Below are positions 1-6,942 of a stretch of DNA of 10,961 nucleotides, one piece after another. Each line of letters opens with the position of its first letter. Within the stretch, counting starts at the first letter, position 1. The notes beneath the pieces are model-generated. The model was given only the letters and a program-made list of their open reading frames with translations. It was not told where the DNA came from and ran no database searches. A program made the position numbers and the translations under genes. This stretch comes from an uncultured Opitutia bacterium (GTDB lineage: Bacteria; Verrucomicrobiota; Verrucomicrobiia; Opitutales; UBA953): assembly GCA_903910245.1 (NCBI GenBank), contig CAIVYX010000352.1:1-10961 (forward strand), written 5' to 3'.

Positions 1-1156
1 CGACGAAGTCCACCAGCTTTCAAAGGACGCCTTCAACGCGCTCCTCAAGACGCTCGAGGAGCCGCCGCCCTGGGTTAAGTTCATCCTGGCGACGACCGAG
101 GCGGATAAGATTCTGCCGACCATCACTTCCCGCTGCCAGCGTCTAGAGTTCCATCCGATCTCAGAGGAAGTCATCGCCGCCCAGCTCGCCCGTATCGTCA
201 AGGCCGACGGCGTCACGGCCGACCAGCACGCCCTCACGGCCATCGCCCGCCTCGCCTCTGGCGGTATGCGCGATTCCCAGTCCATCCTCGATCAGGTTAT
301 TTCGTTCTCGGGCAAGAAAATCACCGAGGCCGACGTGCTTTCCATCTACGGACTCGCCTCCGTCCAGCAGGTCACCGACCTCTGCCACGGCATCGCCACG
401 TGCGATGGCAAGAAGGTCCTCGCGCTCTGCGATGCTTTCCATGCCGAAGGTCGCGACCTGCTTCGCGTGCTCGCCGACCTCCAGGTCCGCGTCCGTGCCG
501 CCACCCTTGATTCGGTCCGCTCCGGCGGAAACTCCGCTCAGCTCGGCGCAGCGCTCGCCACGGAGCAGCTCGTCCGTTTACTGGAATGCCTGCAGGAAGG
601 GGAGAACGGCATCCGCCAAGGCCTTTCGCCGCGCGCCAACTTCGAGGTGACATTGCTCAAGGCAATCGAGCAAAGTAGGTCAAGGTCGATAGACCTCCTC
701 ATCAAAGACATCGCCGCCGCCGCAGCTGGTCTCCCTCGGGAGCCCGGCCAAAAAAAAATAAAAACTACGGCGGCCCCACCGGCCGCGCCTGAGTCCGTCG
801 CCCCGGCGCCCGTCGTCGCTACTCCCGTTGTCGTACCGACGCCTTCACGCGTCGTTGACGTGCCGATCGAGGACTCGGGCATGCTGGAGGATTCACTGCC
901 GCCTTTGGATGTCGAAGCCGCCGAGGCCGAAGCCAGCCACTCTGACCGCCGCGCCGACTTCGTCTTCCCCGAAGCCGCCCTCGCCAGCCTGCCGGTCGCT
1001 GAAGTCGGCAAGACCGCTTTCCCGGGCGAAAAAGAATTCGTCGAGGCAGTGAACGCACTGCCGCCCGGACTTAAGGACAAGCTGAAGGACACCATCGGGG
1101 CGGACTTCACGGCCCTGCGTCCGATCCCGGCCGGTAAGCTCCGTCGCCCGCTCTGA
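1..1156 (+). CDS. dnaX: DNA polymerase III subunit gamma/tau (5'-truncated by window)
   Basis: The 384 residues visible are the C-terminal part of the clamp-loader ATPase, which loads the sliding clamp and links the replicase to the helicase. Reading starts at base 2. The first residues, DEVHQLSKDAFNALLKTLEE, are the Walker B region of DnaX; the Walker A motif and zinc module lie upstream of the window. Then come sensor 1 (LATTE, visible residues 29-33), the arginine-finger motif SRC (43-45) and sensor 2 (GGMRD, 87-91). The collar domain III runs to about residue 245. The rest is an Ala/Pro/Val-rich linker and a roughly 40-residue charged end, much shorter than the E. coli tau tail. A nine-A run at 750-758 falls at the collar-linker junction and probably causes a second, shorter product (separate entry). 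The stop is TGA at 1154-1156, and the next gene starts 2 bases later. Family assignment is very secure; the role of the short tail is unknown. Confidence 0.97.
   Translation, partial: DEVHQLSKDAFNALLKTLEEPPPWVKFILATTEADKILPTITSRCQRLEFHPISEEVIAAQLARIVKADGVTADQHALTAIARLASGGMRDSQSILDQVISFSGKKITEADVLSIYGLASVQQVTDLCHGIATCDGKKVLALCDAFHAEGRDLLRVLADLQVRVRAATLDSVRSGGNSAQLGAALATEQLVRLLECLQEGENGIRQGLSPRANFEVTLLKAIEQSRSRSIDLLIKDIAAAAAGLPREPGQKKIKTTAAPPAAPESVAPAPVVATPVVVPTPSRVVDVPIEDSGMLEDSLPPLDVEAAEAEASHSDRRADFVFPEAALASLPVAEVGKTAFPGEKEFVEAVNALPPGLKDKLKDTIGADFTALRPIPAGKLRRPL
750..792 (+). promoter_or_regulatory. Candidate dnaX slippage/frameshift site (A9) with downstream hairpin and out-of-frame stops
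   Basis: Nine consecutive A residues (750-758), then T and five more A, interrupt an otherwise GC-rich gene. In frame they read Gln-AAA-AAA-ATA-AAA, so the tandem Lys codons form an A-AAA-AAA heptamer at 751-757. The ATA isoleucine codon stands out because Ile here is mostly ATC. A shift to the +1 frame meets TAA at once (759-761); a shift to the -1 frame adds 11 codons and ends at TGA 790-792. A perfect 6-bp GC stem (770-775 with 781-786, five-base loop) lies downstream. Known precedents are E. coli dnaX, which uses ribosomal -1 frameshifting at A-AAA-AAG, and Thermus thermophilus dnaX, which uses transcriptional slippage on an A9 run. The site sits just after domain III, where gamma should end. 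I infer slippage; the mechanism cannot be decided from sequence. Confidence 0.72.
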
Positions 1157-1158
1157 CC

Positions 1159-1617
1159 GTGGCGCCGTCGACCGAAATCGGCGTCATCTCCGATACGCAC
1201 GGCCGGCTTCGGGCCGAAGCCATCATCGCCTTAGAAGGATGCGACGTGATTTTCCACGCTGGCGATGTCTGCGGTCCACTCATCGTGCCGCAGCTCGCTG
1301 AGATTGCACCCTGCCATGTGGTCGCAGGTAATTGCGATGACGACGAGACGCTCCCGCTGACCTCCCTGCAGGTCGTTACTGGGCTTCGCATCCTGTTGCA
1401 TCACGGACATCTGCCGGTGGACGAGGAGGCATTCCGGCCCGACATCGTGATTACGGGTCATACCCATCTACCGAAGATCGAGCAGGATGGCGCCGTGCTC
1501 CGACTCAACCCGGGCAGCGCCGGCCCTCGTCGCTTTAACCTTCCCGTGACGGTCGCTCGGATTACGGTGCGAGAGGGCAGGGCGAGCGCCCGCCTCATCC
1601 CCCTCGACGTGACATGA
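1159..1617 (+). CDS. YfcE/MJ0936-like metallophosphoesterase
   Basis: A 152-residue calcineurin-like phosphoesterase, probably cytoplasmic and dependent on two metal ions; the family includes phosphodiesterases of the YfcE type. All the metal-site motifs are present: DTH (residues 12-14), GD (35-36), GNCD (57-60, usually GNHD), HGH (82-84) and GHTH (100-103). The stretch between HGH and GHTH is only 15 residues, which looks shorter than in typical members, so a helix there may be reduced. The start is GTG, 2 bases after the dnaX stop; no ATG lies near it, and DTH would be too close to the N-terminus for a later start. There is no clear Shine-Dalgarno sequence, so translation may be coupled to dnaX. 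The TGA stop overlaps the ATG of the helicase gene in ATGA. The substrate is unknown. Family call is strong, the physiological role is not inferable. Confidence 0.9.
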   Translation: MAPSTEIGVISDTHGRLRAEAIIALEGCDVIFHAGDVCGPLIVPQLAEIAPCHVVAGNCDDDETLPLTSLQVVTGLRILLHHGHLPVDEEAFRPDIVITGHTHLPKIEQDGAVLRLNPGSAGPRRFNLPVTVARITVREGRASARLIPLDVT

Positions 1618-4145
1618 AGCAACCCCTGCCCATCGATACTCTTCAGGACGGCCTGGTCGCCGCCTGCGGTCGCGTGCGCCGGATAGTCCTGCGCGCTCCT
1701 ACGGGGTCGGGCAAGTCGACCCGCATCCCCCAGATGCTCCTCGACCTGAATCTCGTGCAGGGCCAGATCGTCGTCCTACAGCCTCGGCGCATCGCCGCCC
1801 GCCTCCTCGCCGCGCGCATCGCGCAGGAACGCGAGGTCCGGCTTGGGGGCGAAGTGGGTTACCAGATCCGCTTCGAACGCGTGGAGTCCGCTCAGACGCG
1901 CATCAAATTCGTGACCGAGGCCCTCTTACTTCGGCAGATGGCATCGGATCCCGAACTCAAGGGCGTGGGCGCGGTGGTCTTCGATGAATTCCATGAACGC
2001 AATCTCCACTCCGATGTGGCGTTGGCCCTCGCCCGCCGCCTCCAGGAGACCCATCGCCCGGATCTGTTGATCATGGCGATGTCCGCGACGCTCGATACCG
2101 AGGCTGTTGCGAAGTGGCTTGGCTCGGCTGAGACCTTAGCTGCCGACGGTCGCGCTTATCCGGTCCAGATTGAGTATACCCACATGCCGCGCAATTCGAC
2201 CCGGCCGATCTGGGATGCCGCGGCAGAACAGGTGCGTCGCGTCCTGCAGGAAGAGGACGAAGGCGACATCCTGGTCTTCATGCCGGGGTCATATGAAATC
2301 ATGCGCACCATCGGCGCGGTGCGGAATCTTCCCGAATCCGGCGGCGTCGATATCCTTCCGCTTTACGGTGAACTACCTCCCGAAGAGCAGGATCGTGCGG
2401 TCAAGCCAAGCCCCGGCCGTAAGGTCATCGTTGCGACCAACGTTGCCGAGACCTCGCTGACGATTCCCGGCGTCCGCGCCGTGGTCGACGCCGGCCTCGC
2501 CCGTATCGCCCGCTTCGATCCCCATCGCGGTATCGACACCTTACTTGTCGAGCCGGTCTCGCAGGCGTCCGCTGAGCAGCGCGCCGGTCGCGCCGGTCGA
2601 ACCGGTCCCGGCCGCTGCATCCGACTTTGGTCGCAGACCGACCACGAAGCCCGACCACTCCGCGAAGTCCCGGAAATCAAGCGAGTCGACCTCTCCGAGA
2701 CGATCCTCCTCCTGCTATCTTCCGGCTGGGGAGATGCCGCTACTTTCCCTTGGTATGAGAAGCCAGACGACAAGGCGCTTCAGCGCGCTTTGACCGTCCT
2801 GGCGGACCTCGGGGCCGTCGACGCTCAAGGCAAGTTGACCCTAATCGGACGCCGCATGTCGGTCTTCCCGGCGCACCCGCGTTATGCGCGGATGCTGCTC
2901 GCTGCGGGCGAGCTCGATTGCGTCTACGAGGTCTGCCGCATCGCCGGCCTCGCCCAAGGGCGCGACATCCTTTTCCGCAAGGTCGACGACCGCACCGAGA
3001 ACGCTCGTGACTCCGTCGAGCAGGAGGATGGATCCGACTTCTTCCCGCGCCTCGCTTTACTGCAACAGGCGATCGACCTCAAGTTCGACGCCGACGCCTG
3101 CGATCGCTTCGGCGTGCACGGCCAAGCCGCTCGCCAGGCCGATCAGGCCGCCCGCCAGTTCCATAGGCTCGCCGAAGGGCAGGGGCTCCCCGTCAGTGAC
3201 CGTATCGCCGATTCCGCCGCCATCCGCCGCTGCCTGCTACTCGGTTTCTCCGATCGCCTCGCCGTCCGGCTCGATGCGGGCACCCTCCGCTGCGCCTTGG
3301 TGCACGGTCGCACCGGCGAACTCCGTCGCGAGTCGTCCATCCGTAACGCCAAGCTGTTAGTTGCGGCGGAAGTCGATGAGATCCAGGCGCGCGGGGGTGT
3401 GACGACCTATCTTTCTCTGGCGACCGCCATCGAGGAGTCCTGGCTGCAGGAGCTATTCCCCTCCGAATTCTCCACGGTCAATCATGTCCGTTATGACGCC
3501 ACCCAACGTCGCGTCGTCACGCGCGTCGAACGACGCTTCCGCGACTTGGTCCTCGAAGCTAAGGAGCGCGATGATGCGCCGTCCGATGCCGCCAGCCGAA
3601 TCCTCGCCGAGGAAGTCGCCGCCGGCCGTCTGGAACTCGAGATGTGGGATGCGCCGGTCGACGCGTGGATCCGTCGGGTGAATTTCCTGGCGAAGCATTG
3701 TCCTGAACTGGGCATCCCCCTTTTCGATGAAGCTGCTCGTCGCATGGTGATCGAAGAAGTCTGTACCGGCGCCGTGGCCTATCGCGACATCCGTGACCGC
3801 CCAGTCTTCGGCGTCGTTCGTGGCTGGCTGACGCACGGACAGGCCATGGCGCTCGAGACCTATTGCCCGGAGAAACTCATCCTGCCGCGGAAGAAGCATC
3901 CGGCCCGCATCGAGTACACCGCCGATGGCCAGGCGGAGATCGAGGCGACGGTGCAGGAGCTCTATGATTTCCCGGGCAGTAAGCTGCGCGTGTGCCTCGG
4001 CAAGGTGCCGATGGTTATTTGCATTCAGTCGCCTGCCCGCCGCACGCAGCAGCGCACCACCGACCTCGACGCTTTCTGGAAGGGTTCCTACGAAGGCGTG
4101 AAGAAGGAGCTACGCGGTCGTTATCCTAGGCACGAATGGCGCTGA
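1614..4145 (+). CDS. hrpB: ATP-dependent helicase HrpB (DEAH family)
   Basis: An 843-residue DEAH-box RNA helicase-like ATPase of the HrpB family, close to the usual length of about 810-850. Motifs occur in order: I APTGSGKST (28-36), Ia LQPRRIAAR (55-63), II DEFH (124-127), III SAT (157-159), V TNVAETSLTIPGV (275-287) and VI QRAGRAGR (322-329). An HA2-like winged-helix region follows. The HrpB C-terminal domain is recognisable near the end from FWKGSYEGVKKELRGRYP and the terminal RHEWR, which matches the RYPKHxW ending of E. coli HrpB but lacks its few final residues. DEFH instead of DEAH is normal for HrpB. The start ATG overlaps the phosphoesterase stop by 4 bases, and the exonuclease gene begins 4 bases after its own stop. 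The cellular role of HrpB is poorly known in most bacteria; RNA remodelling is the usual assumption. Confidence 0.95.
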   Translation: MKQPLPIDTLQDGLVAACGRVRRIVLRAPTGSGKSTRIPQMLLDLNLVQGQIVVLQPRRIAARLLAARIAQEREVRLGGEVGYQIRFERVESAQTRIKFVTEALLLRQMASDPELKGVGAVVFDEFHERNLHSDVALALARRLQETHRPDLLIMAMSATLDTEAVAKWLGSAETLAADGRAYPVQIEYTHMPRNSTRPIWDAAAEQVRRVLQEEDEGDILVFMPGSYEIMRTIGAVRNLPESGGVDILPLYGELPPEEQDRAVKPSPGRKVIVATNVAETSLTIPGVRAVVDAGLARIARFDPHRGIDTLLVEPVSQASAEQRAGRAGRTGPGRCIRLWSQTDHEARPLREVPEIKRVDLSETILLLLSSGWGDAATFPWYEKPDDKALQRALTVLADLGAVDAQGKLTLIGRRMSVFPAHPRYARMLLAAGELDCVYEVCRIAGLAQGRDILFRKVDDRTENARDSVEQEDGSDFFPRLALLQQAIDLKFDADACDRFGVHGQAARQADQAARQFHRLAEGQGLPVSDRIADSAAIRRCLLLGFSDRLAVRLDAGTLRCALVHGRTGELRRESSIRNAKLLVAAEVDEIQARGGVTTYLSLATAIEESWLQELFPSEFSTVNHVRYDATQRRVVTRVERRFRDLVLEAKERDDAPSDAASRILAEEVAAGRLELEMWDAPVDAWIRRVNFLAKHCPELGIPLFDEAARRMVIEEVCTGAVAYRDIRDRPVFGVVRGWLTHGQAMALETYCPEKLILPRKKHPARIEYTADGQAEIEATVQELYDFPGSKLRVCLGKVPMVICIQSPARRTQQRTTDLDAFWKGSYEGVKKELRGRYPRHEWR

Positions 4146-4149
4146 CCCC

Positions 4150-4830
4150 ATGAGCACTTCTTCCGCGCCTTGGTTATCGGTTCCTATCCATGTCATCGAC
4201 TTCGAGGGCAGTAGCCGCACCGGTGTCGTCGAGTTCGGCGTGGCCACAATTCTGGGCGGCGAAATTGTCTCCGCATCGACAAGCCTGCACGCGTCGCGCT
4301 TCCCGGTGCCGGCGATTGACACCCAGTGTCATGGCCTGGCGGCCAAGGACCTGAAGGGTTTACCACCGTTCGAATCCGAATGGGATCGCTGGGTTTCTCT
4401 TCGCCGCACTGGTCTGCTCGCGGCGCATAACGCCACCGTCGAAGCGGGACTCTTGCGTAGCACTTGGTCGCGGCCCTCCGCCGTACCGTCGTTCGTAGGC
4501 GAGGAAGCCACCGTTGCCGAATGGGGCCCGTGGATCGATACTTGCCGGCTCGCCCGGGCTTGGGCCCCCACCTTTGGGGACTTCCGCCTCTCGTCGCTGG
4601 TGTCGGTCCTTCGTCTGGCCCCTCGCCTCGATGCGCTGGCCGCGGAGCATTGTCCCCCGAACCGCCGCCGATATCACTGCGCATTATACGATGCGCTGGC
4701 TGCGGCCTTGGTATTGCGGGCTCTTTGCGGGCTGGAAGGGCGCTCGGCCGCCCCCCTCTCGCAGCTGGTCCGTGACAGCGTGTCGGCTCCGGCCGCCGAT
4801 GACCTGATGCAAGGCGAGCTCGGGCTATAG
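4150..4830 (+). CDS. DnaQ-like DEDDh 3'-5' exonuclease
   Basis: A 226-residue protein with the RNase H-like exonuclease fold, which removes nucleotides from 3' ends using two metal ions. ExoI is VIDFEG, with D17 and E19. ExoII is AHNATVEAGLL at 92-102. ExoIII is HCALYDALAAALV, with H176 and D181; the histidine makes it DEDDh. In ExoII the canonical Asp of HNxxFDxxFL is Glu (E98), a conservative but notable change in a metal ligand. There is no fused polymerase, UvrC-like or BRCT domain, so this is a stand-alone exonuclease rather than clearly the replicative proofreader. It starts at ATG 4 bases after hrpB and probably shares its transcript. The last codons overlap a candidate promoter for mdh. 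The substrate (DNA or RNA) is not determined. Confidence 0.85.
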   Translation: MSTSSAPWLSVPIHVIDFEGSSRTGVVEFGVATILGGEIVSASTSLHASRFPVPAIDTQCHGLAAKDLKGLPPFESEWDRWVSLRRTGLLAAHNATVEAGLLRSTWSRPSAVPSFVGEEATVAEWGPWIDTCRLARAWAPTFGDFRLSSLVSVLRLAPRLDALAAEHCPPNRRRYHCALYDALAAALVLRALCGLEGRSAAPLSQLVRDSVSAPAADDLMQGELGL

Positions 4831-4878
4831 TTTCCGCTTCACTCCGAGGGGAGAGCCTAACTAGATAGGCGTCCCTCT
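4826..4878 (+). promoter_or_regulatory. Candidate mdh promoter and leader
   Basis: TATAGT at 4826-4831, overlapping the exonuclease stop codon, matches five of six bases of a sigma-70 -10 box. The best -35 candidate, CTGATG at 4804-4809 with a 16-base spacer, is poor. Transcription from here would give a leader of about 40 bases. The purine block GAGGGGAGAG at 4846-4855 is too far (23 bases) from the ATG to be a normal ribosome site; the nearer TAGG at 4866-4869 is weak. Tentative, but some promoter is plausible because mdh does not belong functionally with the genes before it. Confidence 0.35.
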
Positions 4879-5880
4879 ATGGCTTCCAAGTCCCCCATTC
4901 GCGTCGCGGTCACCGGCGCCGCCGGCAACATCGGTTACGCCGCAATCTTCCGCCTGGCTTCCGGCGCCGTCTTCGGAGCTGACCAGCCGGTCGCCCTGAA
5001 CCTGATCGAAGTCGGGCCCGGCCTCAACGCCCTCGCTGGCGTCGTGATGGAACTTCAGGACTGCGCCTTCCCGCTGCTCACTGACGTCGTCGCCACTGGC
5101 GACCTCAACGAAGGCTTCAAGGACGCTGATTGGTGCCTGCTCATCGGCGCCGTGCCCCGCAAGGAAGGCATGGAGCGCAAGGATCTCCTCGGCATCAACG
5201 GCAAGATCTTCATCGGCCAAGGCGAAGCCATCGCGCGCAATGCCAGGAAGTCCGTCAAGGTCCTCGTCGTCGGTAATCCCTGCAATACCAACGCGCTCAT
5301 CGCCCTGCGTTCCGCCGGCAATCTACCCGTCGAGAACTTCTTCGCGATGACCCGCCTCGACGAGAACCGCGCCAAGTCGCAGCTCGCGGGCAAGGCCGGA
5401 GCACACAACTCCGTCGTCAAGAACGTCGCCATCTGGGGTAACCACTCGTCGACGCAGTATCCTGACTTCACCAACGCCACCATCGGCGGCCAGCCCGCCA
5501 TGCAGGTCATCACCGACCACGCCTGGCTCAAGGAGACCTTTGTCTCCGACGTCCAGAAGCGCGGCGCCGCCGTCATCAAGGCCCGTGGCGCCTCTTCGGC
5601 CGCCTCCGCCGCCAACGCCGCGCTCGACACCCTGCGCAGCCTCCACGTCCCGACTCCGGCCGGCGAATGGCATTCCGTCGCTGTCCTGTCCAAGGGCGAC
5701 TACGGTATCACGCCGGGCATCATGTTCGGCTACCCGCTCCGCACCAAGGCCGACGGCTCCTGGGAAATCATCCAAGGTCTGCCGCTCGACGCCTTCTCCA
5801 AGGAAAAGATCGCCATCACCGAGAAGGAATTGCTCGAAGAGCGCGCCACCGCTTCGGAAGCCCTCGGCCTGAAGCTCTGA
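4879..5880 (+). CDS. mdh: Malate dehydrogenase (NAD-dependent, type 2)
   Basis: A 333-residue cytoplasmic enzyme of the citric acid cycle that interconverts malate and oxaloacetate with NAD(H). The N-terminal Rossmann glycine motif is GAAGNIGY (13-20). The substrate loop GAVPRKEGMERKDLL has the two arginines expected to bind the carboxylates (R94 and R100). The conserved MTRLDENRAKSQLA follows, and WGNHSSTQYPD carries the catalytic histidine (H189). These motifs and the length fit the cytosolic/plant-like MDH type 2 family rather than the lactate-dehydrogenase-like MDH group. The ATG is the only sensible start, as the glycine motif begins 12 residues later. It is preceded by a 48-base gap with a candidate promoter and followed 19 bases after its stop by a strong terminator, so it is probably transcribed alone or with read-through from the exonuclease gene. 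Confidence 0.96.
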   Translation: MASKSPIRVAVTGAAGNIGYAAIFRLASGAVFGADQPVALNLIEVGPGLNALAGVVMELQDCAFPLLTDVVATGDLNEGFKDADWCLLIGAVPRKEGMERKDLLGINGKIFIGQGEAIARNARKSVKVLVVGNPCNTNALIALRSAGNLPVENFFAMTRLDENRAKSQLAGKAGAHNSVVKNVAIWGNHSSTQYPDFTNATIGGQPAMQVITDHAWLKETFVSDVQKRGAAVIKARGASSAASAANAALDTLRSLHVPTPAGEWHSVAVLSKGDYGITPGIMFGYPLRTKADGSWEIIQGLPLDAFSKEKIAITEKELLEERATASEALGLKL

Positions 5881-5881
5881 A

Positions 5882-5906
5882 TCGCCTTCGGTCAAAGAGA
5901 AGGCGA
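5882..5906 (+). repeat. Possible antiterminator hairpin after mdh
   Basis: TCGCCTT at 5882-5888 is complementary to AAGGCGA at 5900-5906, giving a 7-bp stem with an 11-base loop. AAGGCGA is also the left arm of the terminator that follows, whose right arm repeats TCGCCTT at 5921-5927. The two hairpins cannot form together. This resembles an attenuator, but it sits directly after a stop codon, so ribosomes finishing mdh could cover the first arm. Function is speculative. Confidence 0.4.
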
Positions 5907-5930
5907 CACGGGTATCCGGGTCGCCTTTTT
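5900..5930 (+). terminator. Intrinsic terminator of mdh
   Basis: AAGGCGAC (5900-5907) pairs perfectly with GTCGCCTT (5920-5927). An inner CGG/CCG helix (5909-5911 with 5916-5918) closes a four-base loop across one A/G mismatch. A run of five T (5926-5930) follows. It lies 19 bases after the mdh stop, between convergent genes. The opposite strand has a moderately T-rich stretch beyond the hairpin (5892-5899), so it may also slow transcription from the minus-strand gene. Confidence 0.88.
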
Positions 5931-5943
5931 CATGCCCCTGCGA

Positions 5944-6942
5944 TTAGGGCGCCGGAAGGCGGACCAGCGTGATGTCGGCGGGGCGGCAGCTACCGAGGCG
6001 GATCTCGCCCGCGTTAGCGCCGGTGAAGATTGGCGGCTCGGGGTAGATGATTTCGATGCCACTGGCGGCCCGTCCTGCATTGATCTTCTGGAGGCCGATG
6101 AAGTCGATAATCACTGGATTGGCGCTACTCAGGAGCGTCTTCTCGGAACGACTCCAGCTCGCATCGAAGTCGGGCCCGCCGAGTAATTGGTAGCGCTCGA
6201 GCGAAAGGATGGTGAGCACGTTACGCTTAGCGAGCTTCGGGATGGCGCAGACTTCGACGGCTGCCTTGTAGGCGTTGAAGGGATTGTCGAGGAAGCGCTC
6301 GGAGTTAGCCATGTTGCCGAGGGAGGCTGACGCCATCGCTCCGTGTACGCCGAGAGATTTGCTGTCGGTAAGCACAGGCAGGTTGATCCAGAAATCGACC
6401 CCATCGATCAGCGTCTTTGGCAGCACACTCACCCGCGCATCGTCCCATGCCACGGCTTGGGTGCCCGGACGAGGCAGGACTTGGTTCTCGTAGCGTAGCT
6501 GGCTTTCCTTAGCCCAATCTGCTGCAAAGGTGTCCCAGGCGGCGACCGGAAACCCTTCGAAGGTCTGGCTCTGCGTGGAAAGGGGAGGCAGGAAGCCTGC
6601 CTCACGGAGGCTATCCGCCTTGGCATCGCAGATCGTGATGGCGTTCTGGGCGAAGCCGCGCCGCATGAGGGCGGCGGTGATCGCCCGGACCAGGGGCTTG
6701 GGGGTAGCTAGGCCGGCACCGCTTTCGGATGAGAGCTTGAGGCCACAACGGCGCAGTTCGGCCGGCCGGAGGCCGACGCCGGTGCGGCTCTCGAATTCGC
6801 CAAGGGTACGTTCGACCGCAGCGGCGTAATCCTTATCGCTGAAGCCGCCGAGCTTCTGCTCGATAACAAGTAGCTTGGGATCGGTGGCCGCCTGGGCGCT
6901 GGCGATGCCGACCGACAGGGCGATGAGGGCGAGCATACGCAT
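5944..6942 (-). CDS. Secreted DUF362-like protein
   Basis: A 332-residue protein with a signal peptide (MRMLALIALSVGIASAQA, cleavage likely near residue 18) and so probably periplasmic. Two stretches resemble DUF362: VRAITAALMRRGF with ITICDAK (85-108), like the family's repeated-subunit start, and FWINLPVLTDSKSLGVHGAM (184-203), like its INLPKLKTH...GAMKN core. IDFIGLQKIN (279-288) corresponds to the usual late DPVALDAVG region. The key Lys-Thr-His of the core is replaced by Thr-Asp-Ser, so this is a divergent member. Four cysteines (66, 105, 232, 319) are widely spaced and do not form a ferredoxin motif. DUF362 has no established general activity, so I assign none. It converges with mdh (terminator between) and diverges from the MFS gene. 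ATG at 6942 is used; a second Met two codons later is equally possible. Confidence 0.62.
   Translation of the reverse strand: MRMLALIALSVGIASAQAATDPKLLVIEQKLGGFSDKDYAAAVERTLGEFESRTGVGLRPAELRRCGLKLSSESGAGLATPKPLVRAITAALMRRGFAQNAITICDAKADSLREAGFLPPLSTQSQTFEGFPVAAWDTFAADWAKESQLRYENQVLPRPGTQAVAWDDARVSVLPKTLIDGVDFWINLPVLTDSKSLGVHGAMASASLGNMANSERFLDNPFNAYKAAVEVCAIPKLAKRNVLTILSLERYQLLGGPDFDASWSRSEKTLLSSANPVIIDFIGLQKINAGRAASGIEIIYPEPPIFTGANAGEIRLGSCRPADITLVRLPAP

Noticed and set aside
538..1200. A 220-residue open frame antisense to dnaX and the phosphoesterase start
   Set aside because: It is a low-complexity mirror of the GC-rich dnaX linker, with no family resemblance; the plus-strand gene is certain.
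4846..4877. GAGGG/CCCTC pairing in the mdh leader as a riboswitch-like element
   Set aside because: Only 5 bp closing a long unstructured loop; no other supporting pairs.
5323..5895. A 190-residue minus-strand open frame inside mdh
   Set aside because: Gly/Asp/Val-rich composition typical of antisense reading through a GC-rich gene; mdh is unambiguous here.
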